A DNA stretch of 64,000 bases from Poseidonibacter ostreae (GTDB lineage Bacteria > Campylobacterota > Campylobacteria > Campylobacterales > Arcobacteraceae). The notes beneath the pieces were generated by a model that saw nothing but the letters and a program-made list of their open reading frames with translations, was not told where the DNA came from and did not search any database. The position numbers were made by a program, and so were the translations under genes. Location: assembly GCF_009208055.1 (NCBI RefSeq), contig NZ_WFKI01000007.1:37618-101617 (forward strand), given 5' to 3'. Positions 44,750 through 51,480 of this stretch are shown here, piece after piece. How positions within the stretch are numbered: the stretch's first letter is position 1; every line of letters begins with the position of its first letter.

Positions 44750-45078
44750 TAATAAGCATCTTTCTTTTATTTTCTTTTTTAGATGCTGCTAAAACAAAAA
44801 GTGTATATGATAAAAATTGTATAAAATGTCATAGAAAACTTCCTGTTTCTATTGATAAATATTTTTATAGATATTTATTAAAATATAGTAGTGAATCAAA
44901 GGTCAAAGAATCAATGTTTGCTTATTTAAAAAAACCAAATAAAGATATGACGATTATGCCAGAAGCTTTTATTAAAAGATTTGGTATAAAGAAAAAGAGT
45001 AAATTAAGTGATAAAAAACTAAATGAAGCTTTAGATATTTACTGGGAAAAATATAAAGTTTTTGGTAAATTAAAGTAA
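44737..45078 (+). CDS. Monohaem c-type cytochrome-like protein
   Basis: A 113-residue exported protein (signal peptide MAKLIISIFLLFSFLDAA). It has one haem-attachment site, Cys28-Ile-Lys-Cys31-His32, and a downstream TIMPEAFIKRFG segment whose Met can be the second axial ligand. The gene overlaps the kinase gene by 13 bp, so it belongs to the two-component operon. It could be an electron carrier controlled by the system, or part of redox sensing. Confidence 0.82.
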   Translation: MAKLIISIFLLFSFLDAAKTKSVYDKNCIKCHRKLPVSIDKYFYRYLLKYSSESKVKESMFAYLKKPNKDMTIMPEAFIKRFGIKKKSKLSDKKLNEALDIYWEKYKVFGKLK

Positions 45079-45147
45079 TAAATCTTCACAATAAGTACAC
45101 TATTTAAAAATATACTTCTTTAAGTTTAATTACTAAAGGAGTCAAAG

Positions 45148-45666
45148 ATGAATAAAGTTTTATTATCAGTTTTAATATGTAGTACTTTTGCTTTTGCAAA
45201 ACAACACACAACAACTTTTCATGCTTATGTAACGCATAGTGAACCTGTATATGAATATAGATATAATCAACATGATAACTATTATGATGAACCTAGACAC
45301 TATAAAAGCAGTTATTCCAATAACAACAACATTGGTCTTGATACAATTGTAGGTGGAACAATAGGTGTTATTATTGGAAACCAAATTGGTAAAGGAAATG
45401 GCCGTACAGCTGCAAAAATTGTAGGTGGTTTATTAGGTGCTTCAATTGCTAATAATACAAGATATGAAAGCAATAATTATGTACAAAATACTGGATATAG
45501 AGATTATGATGATAATCGTAATAGATATAAAAAGCATAAAAAAAGAAGAGAACAAAAAGTTCTAGTAGGTTATAAAAATTATTTTGTTTATAAAAATAAA
45601 GAGTTTTATAAATTTTCTAATCATAGAAAAAATAGAATTAGAGTAAGTGAAACAATCAACTTTTAA
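45148..45666 (+). CDS. Glycine-zipper envelope protein (Rick_17kDa/SlyB-like)
   Basis: A 172-residue exported protein (MNKVLLSVLICSTFAFA signal). A Tyr/His/Asn-rich segment is followed by a 2TM glycine-zipper, DTIVGGTIGVIIGNQIGKGNGRTAAKIVGGLLGASIANN (residues ~70-108), then a very basic Arg/Lys/Tyr-rich tail. Glycine-zipper proteins sit in the outer membrane or periplasm and influence envelope stability. AAAGGAG lies upstream of ATG 45148. No lipobox is seen, unlike true SlyB. The signal and short operon context suggest independent expression. Confidence 0.75.
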   Translation: MNKVLLSVLICSTFAFAKQHTTTFHAYVTHSEPVYEYRYNQHDNYYDEPRHYKSSYSNNNNIGLDTIVGGTIGVIIGNQIGKGNGRTAAKIVGGLLGASIANNTRYESNNYVQNTGYRDYDDNRNRYKKHKKRREQKVLVGYKNYFVYKNKEFYKFSNHRKNRIRVSETINF

Positions 45667-45692
45667 CTCAAGTTTTAACTTGAGTTAAAAAA
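45664..45692. terminator. Bidirectional terminator between glycine-zipper gene and flagellin
   Basis: TAACTCAAGTT (45664-45674) and AACTTGAGTTA (45677-45687) form an 11-bp perfect stem, followed by an A run on the right and preceded by TTT on the left. It begins at the stop codon of the plus-strand gene and ends 22 bp from the flagellin stop. Confidence 0.75.
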
Positions 45693-45708
45693 TATCACTT
45701 AAACTATT

Positions 45709-46536
45709 TTAGCTTAATAATCTTCCAACCGTTTGTTGGTTTATATTATTAGCTTGTGCTAAAGAAAAAGCTCCAATTTGTGCTAAAACATTTTGTTTAG
45801 AAAAGTTAGCAGACTCTTTTGCATAATCTGTATCAAATACAGAATTTGCTTCAAGGGTTTGGTTTTGCTGAGTTATTAAGTTTCTAGTAGAACTTTCTAA
45901 TTGATTAGAAACTGAACCAAACTCACTTCTAATATCACTTAATCCACTAATAGCACCATCTACATCTTCTAAGAATGCTCTAGCATCACTTGAACTAAAA
46001 CTACTTGCATCTTGATTTAAAAGTGCAGATAGGCCTAATCCTTCCGTATTTGATTGAATACCTGCTGACTCAATTATATCAGCATTTTCATTTCCTGCTT
46101 GAAATTGTAAATCATTACTTGCACTATTATCTGTTTGGCTATTTTGTAACAATGTATTACCATTATAATTTGTACTACTAGCAATATTATCAAACTGTTC
46201 TAATAAGCTTTTAACATCTTTTAAAATAGCATCACGACCTTCTTGGCTTGTTGTATCTGTTGAGGCTTGTAAAAGTTTTTCTTTTACACTATCTAAGATA
46301 TTTGATTGTTCTTTTGTTGCACCATCTGCTATTTGATTTAAGGCTATTGCTGAATTAGTATTTTCAATTGCTTGTGTATAACCATTAGCTTCAACTTTTA
46401 GATTATTTGATATTGCTAAACTTGAAGCGTCATTACTTGCTTGATTTAAAGTAACGCCTGTTGCAATTTTATTTAAAGATTGATTTGCATTTAAATATAC
46501 ATCTGTATTAATTTGAGAGTTATTTCCTACTTGCAT
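45709..46536 (-). CDS. Flagellin
   Basis: A 275-residue flagellin. N-terminal D0/D1: ANQSLNKIATGVTLNQASNDASSLAISNNLKVEANGYTQAIENTNSAIALNQIADGAT (matching SL.rLs.G.rinsA.DdaaglAi). C-terminal: RNLITQQNQTLEANSVFDTDYAKESANFSKQNVLAQIGAFSLAQANNINQQTVGRLLS. The central region is short, so there is no D2/D3 domain. The N-terminus (MQVGNNSQINTDVYLNA) departs from the usual MRIN.N.. Start ATG at 46536 has AAGGAG, with a TATACAAT box ~40 bp upstream; I see no sigma-28 or sigma-54 signature. Confidence 0.9.
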   Translation of the reverse strand: MQVGNNSQINTDVYLNANQSLNKIATGVTLNQASNDASSLAISNNLKVEANGYTQAIENTNSAIALNQIADGATKEQSNILDSVKEKLLQASTDTTSQEGRDAILKDVKSLLEQFDNIASSTNYNGNTLLQNSQTDNSASNDLQFQAGNENADIIESAGIQSNTEGLGLSALLNQDASSFSSSDARAFLEDVDGAISGLSDIRSEFGSVSNQLESSTRNLITQQNQTLEANSVFDTDYAKESANFSKQNVLAQIGAFSLAQANNINQQTVGRLLS

Positions 46537-46623
46537 AGTGACTCCTTTTGTACCTTTACATATTGTATAACTAGTAATATTAAAATATTATTAACTATTG
46601 AAATTAGTTTAAAACTACTTTGA

Positions 46624-46629
46624 TATAAT
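46624..46629 (+). promoter_or_regulatory. -10 box of the 46657 gene
   Basis: TATAAT 27 bp upstream of the ATG at 46657, in the divergent gap shared with the flagellin promoter. Confidence 0.45.
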
Positions 46630-46656
46630 GTTTAAACTAGATAACATAGGCAATAA

Positions 46657-46977
46657 ATGAAGATAATAGATGAACTAAGTGAAATTATACTTTTGATTGA
46701 TAAAAATTATTTTTTAAATGCACATAATAAAACTGAAGATTTATGGCGAAAATATAAAAATGATAAAGAGACTAGAGATGAGTCTTTTATATTAAAAGCC
46801 TTTGTAAATGCTTTCGCTTTCTTTGAGTTATATAAAATGCAAAGATATGAACATGCAAATACAATTTGGAAGCTTTTTAAAAAGTATGAGTATTTAATTG
46901 ATGATTTAGACTCTATAAATAAAATAGAATATAAGAAAATACAAGAATTAATTTATAAAAAAAGAGATGAAATATAG
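46657..46977 (+). CDS. DUF309-like small helical protein
   Basis: A 106-residue helical protein. NYFLNAHNKTEDLWRKYKND...FILKAFVNAFAFFELYKMQRYEHANTIWKLFKKY follows the DUF309 pattern (N.HE..E.LW.......... A..h...G....A...W), with the usual HE replaced by HN. Function unknown. Its stop is 2 bp before the exonuclease-like gene, so the two are an operon. Confidence 0.6.
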   Translation: MKIIDELSEIILLIDKNYFLNAHNKTEDLWRKYKNDKETRDESFILKAFVNAFAFFELYKMQRYEHANTIWKLFKKYEYLIDDLDSINKIEYKKIQELIYKKRDEI

Positions 46978-46979
46978 AA

Positions 46980-47501
46980 ATGATAATATTAGATTTTGAA
47001 ACAAACTCACAAAACATCGGAGATGTAATAGAAGTAGCAGCTGTAAAGCTTAAAAAGATTGATGGAGTATATAAAATAATAGATAAGTTTCATAGATATT
47101 ATTTATCAAGATATAGTGTAAATCCTTACTCTTATGAAGTTCATAAACTTACACCTGAGCTTATCTTAGAGCATAGAAAAGATAAAGAGTATGCTTCATA
47201 TTTTACTGAAGATTTAGATTTTGTAGATTTTTGTGATGATTGTGAAACTTTGGTTGCTCATAATATCTCTTTTGAGTTAAGACATCTTGATAGAATGGTT
47301 AAGTTTGAAAATCATTTTTGTACTATGAAAGAGAATAAAAAAATAGTAAAAGCAGTAAATAAAAATGGAAATATTAAAAATCCTAAATTAGATGAGACAT
47401 GTGTTTTTTATAAGATTGATTTTGACACTGTAAAATATCATAGCGCAACATATGATGTATCTAAAACTTATGAAATACTAAAAAGAATGCAAGTTATTTA
47501 A
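46980..47501 (+). CDS. DnaQ-like (DEDDh) 3'-5' exonuclease-family protein
   Basis: A 173-residue RNase H-fold exonuclease. Exo I is MIILDFETNS (Asp5, Glu7), Exo II is LVAHNISFELRHL with Glu99 where Asp is usual, and Exo III is YHSATYDVSKT (His154, Asp159). The set of carboxylates with Exo III His makes it DEDDh type, as in the DNA polymerase III epsilon subunit and oligoribonuclease relatives. The Asp-to-Glu change may reduce or alter activity. Substrate unknown. Confidence 0.78.
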   Translation: MIILDFETNSQNIGDVIEVAAVKLKKIDGVYKIIDKFHRYYLSRYSVNPYSYEVHKLTPELILEHRKDKEYASYFTEDLDFVDFCDDCETLVAHNISFELRHLDRMVKFENHFCTMKENKKIVKAVNKNGNIKNPKLDETCVFYKIDFDTVKYHSATYDVSKTYEILKRMQVI

Positions 47502-47625
47502 TCTTCTTAATATCACTTATAAAATATCAACAATATTTTTCTATTAAATAAGCTTTAATTAAAGTTTATTTGATTAAGATTCTAATCTTTGCAACTTAGT
47601 TGCATAAAAATATAAGGTATAAAAT

Positions 47626-48210
47626 ATGAATAGTGAAACAATAATTCAATCAAAAATAGCAAATCTACCAAGTAAATATGGAAAATTTAAAGTAAAAGCT
47701 TATAAAGATGGATGTCAAGAACATCTTGCAATTATGAGTTGTGATTTATTTTCTTTAGAACAACCACTTGTACGAATACATTCTGAGTGTTTAACAGGAG
47801 ATTCAATAGGAAGTTTAAAATGTGATTGTAGTAATCAGCTTGATTTAGCCCTTGAACTTATTTCTAAAGAGGGTGGACTTGTAATTTATCATAGGCAAGA
47901 AGGAAGAAATATAGGTCTTGTTAATAAAATAAATGCATATAATCTTCAAGATAATGGATATAACACAATAGAAGCAAATTTAAAACTTGGATTTAAAGAA
48001 GATGAAAGAGATTACTCTATTATTGAATTTATTCTAAAAGATTTAAATCTTAATGAAATAAAATTAATTACAAATAATCCGAAAAAAATTGATTTTGTTA
48101 GAAGTACTGGTGTAAAAATAGCTAGTATTGTTCCCTCAATTACAAAAATAAATAAATATAATAAAGATTATTTACAGACAAAAAAAGAATATATGGGACA
48201 TATTCTATAA
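47626..48210 (+). CDS. ribA: GTP cyclohydrolase II
   Basis: A 194-residue enzyme opening GTP to start riboflavin synthesis. Zinc ligands Cys55, Cys66 and Cys68 lie in RIHSECLTGDSIGSLKCDC, followed by YHRQEGRNIGLVNKINAYNLQDNGYNT (GTP and catalytic Arg region) and ITNNPKKIDFV. There is no fused RibB (DHBP synthase) domain, so it is monofunctional. It has ~120 bp of upstream space with its own AAGGT ribosome site and is followed by a terminator. Confidence 0.93.
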   Translation: MNSETIIQSKIANLPSKYGKFKVKAYKDGCQEHLAIMSCDLFSLEQPLVRIHSECLTGDSIGSLKCDCSNQLDLALELISKEGGLVIYHRQEGRNIGLVNKINAYNLQDNGYNTIEANLKLGFKEDERDYSIIEFILKDLNLNEIKLITNNPKKIDFVRSTGVKIASIVPSITKINKYNKDYLQTKKEYMGHIL

Positions 48211-48212
48211 TA

Positions 48213-48243
48213 AAAATAAAATATCTTTACGATATTTTATTTT
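48213..48243. terminator. Bidirectional terminator between ribA and the RhlE-type helicase
   Basis: AAAATAAAATATC (48213-48225) and GATATTTTATTTT (48231-48243) form a perfect 13-bp AT-rich stem with loop TTTAC. It overlaps the last codons of the helicase gene. Confidence 0.7.
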
Positions 48244-49526
48244 CTAAAACTTCTATTTTCATCTCTTTTAGTAGTTTTCTTTGATGCTTTTTGCTTAGCT
48301 TTTTGTGTAGTCTTCTTAGTAGTTTTTGGTTTACCATATTTATCTTTTAAGCCTTTTTTCTGACTTAAAGGTCTTCTTTTATGTACAAAGATTCTAGGTT
48401 TTTTTTCATTTGGTTCAAAATCATCAACAATTTCTCTTCCTAAATCAAGAATAAGCTCTTTTTCAATCTCTTTCATCATCTTATAGTCTTTTACACTTAA
48501 TAGTGTAATTGCAAAACCTGATTGACCAGCACGACCTGTTCTTCCAATTCTATGAGTATAATCACTTACAGTTTCTGGTAACTCAAAGTTTACTACAAGT
48601 GGAAGCATTTGAATATCAATACCACGTGCTGCTATATCAGTTGCAACTAAAACTCTATTATCACCTGATCTAAACTTTCTTAAAGCTTTAGCACGTGCAG
48701 TTTGTCTAATATCTCCATGGATACATGAAGCTGGTAATCCATCAAGATTTAAGTGCTCAACTAATCCATCTGCTTCTTTTTTTGTATTTACAAAAACTAA
48801 AACTTGCGAATAGTTTTCAGAACCAATAATATAAGATAGTAGCTCAGCTTTTTTATCTGGATCTACTTCAATAACTCTTTGAACAATTTTTTTAACGCTT
48901 GATCTTTGAGGAGAGACTTCTATAACAACTGGATCTTTTAAAAACTCTTTTGCAAGTTTTTTTACATTTTGATTCATTGTTGCTGAGTACATTAAAATTT
49001 GTCTAGTTTGATTAGCTTCTTGAAAAATTACTTCAATATCTTCTAAAAATCCCATTGCAAGCATAGTATCAACTTCATCAACAACAAGTGTTGTAACAGA
49101 GCTTAAATCAACAGTTTTATTTCTAATATGCTCTTGTAGTCTTCCTGGTGTTGCTACTAAAATATCTAAACCACGCTCAATTTTTTTAGCTTGAGTTGTT
49201 GAAGAAACACCACCATATACAACTGTTTTTTCAATTCTAATATATTTTGAAAAATCTTCAATAACTTTTGATATTTGATTTGCTAGTTCTCTTGTTGGAA
49301 CTATGATTAATGCTCTTAAAGTCTTTTCTTTAAAGCCTTGCTCATTTTCATGTATTTCATTTAAAATAGGTAATAAAAATGCTGCTGTTTTTCCAGTACC
49401 ACTTTGAGCAGCTGCTAGAATATCTTTTTTCTTTAGTGCTATTGGTATAGTCTTTTGTTGTATTTCCGTTGCTTTTTCAAACTCTAAATCTTTTAACGCA
49501 TCGATTAATAGAGGATTTAAGTTCAT
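48237..49526 (-). CDS. rhlE: DEAD-box RNA helicase (RhlE-type)
   Basis: A 429-residue RNA helicase. Seen: Q-motif (LKDLEFEKATEIQQKTIPIALKKKDILAAAQSGTGKTAAFLLP; Walker A AQSGTGKT), PTRELANQI, ATPGRL, the DExD box as VDEVD (DEAD is replaced by DEVD), SATM, and the C-terminal ARGIDIQ and HRIGRTGRAG. The tail (~390-429) is a basic Lys/Thr/Arg-rich extension that binds RNA non-specifically. Typical roles are ribosome assembly and cold-related RNA remodelling. Confidence 0.92.
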   Translation of the reverse strand: MNLNPLLIDALKDLEFEKATEIQQKTIPIALKKKDILAAAQSGTGKTAAFLLPILNEIHENEQGFKEKTLRALIIVPTRELANQISKVIEDFSKYIRIEKTVVYGGVSSTTQAKKIERGLDILVATPGRLQEHIRNKTVDLSSVTTLVVDEVDTMLAMGFLEDIEVIFQEANQTRQILMYSATMNQNVKKLAKEFLKDPVVIEVSPQRSSVKKIVQRVIEVDPDKKAELLSYIIGSENYSQVLVFVNTKKEADGLVEHLNLDGLPASCIHGDIRQTARAKALRKFRSGDNRVLVATDIAARGIDIQMLPLVVNFELPETVSDYTHRIGRTGRAGQSGFAITLLSVKDYKMMKEIEKELILDLGREIVDDFEPNEKKPRIFVHKRRPLSQKKGLKDKYGKPKTTKKTTQKAKQKASKKTTKRDENRSFRK

Positions 49527-49668
49527 AGAAGTAAATGTTTTGATAACAATTCCTTTGTTTTATATATTTTGCGATTATATCTAAATTTTTAAGTTTTTGA
49601 GCAAAAAGGGATTTACTAATAAGTTTTTAATGATTTTCTTTAATAAAGTTTAAATTATATTAAGCTAT

Positions 49669-49693
49669 AAATATAGTATATATATCTATATTT
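49669..49693. repeat. AT-rich palindrome upstream of the Na/Pi transporter gene
   Basis: AAATATAG (49669-49676) and CTATATTT (49686-49693) flank a 9-base TA-repeat core, 33 bp before the transporter start. It may be a regulator site, or only AT-rich promoter DNA. The 199-bp gap between the helicase and transporter genes shows nothing else clear. Confidence 0.3.
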
Positions 49694-49725
49694 TAATACA
49701 TTATTTTACTACTAGAAGGCTTTTA

Positions 49726-51480
49726 ATGTTAAGAAATTTTTTCTATTTTTTACTTTTTATTTCTTTAGCATATTTACTTTTCATAAATGAAGATGCCAAA
49801 ATTATAATAACTGGAATTGCTATATTTTTAATTGGAATGATATTTATGGAAGATGGTTTTAAACTATTTAGTGGAGGGCTTCTTGAAAAAATATTAGCAA
49901 AAGCTACTAATAATACTCCCAAAGCTATTTTCACAGGTTTTTTATCAACATCAGTAGTTCAAAGTTCTTCTTTGATTTCTGTAATTGTAATATCTTTTTT
50001 AAGTGCAGGTCTTATTTCTTTAAGTGGAGCAATAGGTGTAGTTTTTGGTTCAAATATTGGAACTACAACAACTGCATGGATTGTTTCTAGCTTTGGAGTT
50101 AAGATAAATATTGCAGTTTATGCATTTCCTATGATTATTTTTGGAGTAATTCTTCGTTTTTCAAAGAATAAAGCTTATACAGGTTTAGGAAATGTTTTAT
50201 TAGGTTTAGGCTTTGTTTTCTTAGGAATAAGTTATATGAAAGATGGCTTTGAAACTTTAAAAGCAGGACTTGACTTATCACAATTTGCAATGCAAGGATA
50301 TTTGGGAGTTTTTGTTTATGTTGGAATTGGAGCACTTGCTACAATTATAATTCAATCAAGTAGTGCAACAATGGCACTAATTATCACAGCATTAGTTACA
50401 AATCAAATTTTATATATTAATGCTTTAGAGTTATCAATTGGTGCAAATATAGGTACAACAGTCACAGCTGTAATGGCTGCAATTTCTTCTAATTCAAATG
50501 GAAAAAGATTAGCAATTGCACATTTGATTTTTAATATAGTTACAGGAATTATTGCAATACTTTTCCTCTATCAATTAGCAGATTTAGTAACATTAATAGC
50601 AGCAAAAATTGGAATATCAGAAGATAATTATGCAATGAAATTAGCACTATTTCATACAATATTTAATATTTTAGGTGTATTAGTTGTTTCTCCTTTTACT
50701 AATAAATTAGAGAAGTTTTTAAAAACACTTTTTAAAGATGAGAAAACTTCTATTTTAAAAGCAAAATATCTTGATGATGTTGTAATTGCCGTGCCAGATG
50801 CTGCTATTAAAGCTATAAAAGATGAAACTATACATTTATATGAAAACTCTATAGAAGTGATATCTCATGCTTTATATTTACATAGACATAAGTATTTAGG
50901 AAGTAATGATATATCTTTAGTTGTTAAAAACTCTAATGCAAAAATAAATGTTGATATAAATGAGTTTTATTCACAAAAAATCAAATCTTTATATGGCGAA
51001 ATTATTCATTTTTCTGTTTTAGCACAAGAGAATATGGATGAAGATTTTAAGAATAAAATATATAATTATAAGCTAGCATCTAGAGATATTGTAGAGGCTA
51101 TTAAGTATATTACACAGTTACATAAAAACTTATCTTTTTACTTAAAATCAGATAATCCATATATAAAAGAAGAGTATAATAATCTTAGAATAAATATTGC
51201 AAAAACAATAAATATAATAAATGATTTAAGAAATAATCAAAACGATATTACAGTTTTATCTACTTTAAATCTATTAAAAGAAGATATTTTAAGAGAAGAT
51301 GATTTACGAAATAGTGATATTGATACTTTAATTAGAGATAATAATATTACAAGTAAAATGGCAACTTCCTTAATAAATGATTTAACCTATACACACAACA
51401 TATCAAAAAAACTAATTGAAGTTGCTACAATATTATGGATTGAAGATAAGAAAAATGAAGAAATAGAGGATGATTTATAA
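49726..51480 (+). CDS. Na+/phosphate cotransporter family protein with PhoU-like C-domain
   Basis: A 584-residue NptA/PNaS-type transporter. The two inverted-repeat signatures are visible, FLSTSVVQSSSLISVIVISFLSAG...GVVFGSNIGTTTTAW and IIIQSSSATMALIITALVTNQ...SIGANIGTTVTAVMAAIS, each with the QSSS motif. About nine helices occupy residues 1-330. The remaining ~250 residues form a helical PhoU-like cytoplasmic domain that probably regulates transport. Its stop codon overlaps the start region of hrpB. Confidence 0.88.
   Translation: MLRNFFYFLLFISLAYLLFINEDAKIIITGIAIFLIGMIFMEDGFKLFSGGLLEKILAKATNNTPKAIFTGFLSTSVVQSSSLISVIVISFLSAGLISLSGAIGVVFGSNIGTTTTAWIVSSFGVKINIAVYAFPMIIFGVILRFSKNKAYTGLGNVLLGLGFVFLGISYMKDGFETLKAGLDLSQFAMQGYLGVFVYVGIGALATIIIQSSSATMALIITALVTNQILYINALELSIGANIGTTVTAVMAAISSNSNGKRLAIAHLIFNIVTGIIAILFLYQLADLVTLIAAKIGISEDNYAMKLALFHTIFNILGVLVVSPFTNKLEKFLKTLFKDEKTSILKAKYLDDVVIAVPDAAIKAIKDETIHLYENSIEVISHALYLHRHKYLGSNDISLVVKNSNAKINVDINEFYSQKIKSLYGEIIHFSVLAQENMDEDFKNKIYNYKLASRDIVEAIKYITQLHKNLSFYLKSDNPYIKEEYNNLRINIAKTINIINDLRNNQNDITVLSTLNLLKEDILREDDLRNSDIDTLIRDNNITSKMATSLINDLTYTHNISKKLIEVATILWIEDKKNEEIEDDL

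Noticed and set aside
45664..45687. The CTCAAG/CTTGAG palindrome as a second HspR HAIR site
   Set aside because: The arms are in the wrong order (CTCAAG first), the spacing does not fit HAIR, and the hairpin lies at a stop codon between convergent genes, so it is a terminator.
49669..49693. The TA-rich palindrome as a replication or plasmid origin
   Set aside because: No DnaA boxes, iterons or replication gene nearby; it fits promoter DNA of a 27-percent-GC genome.
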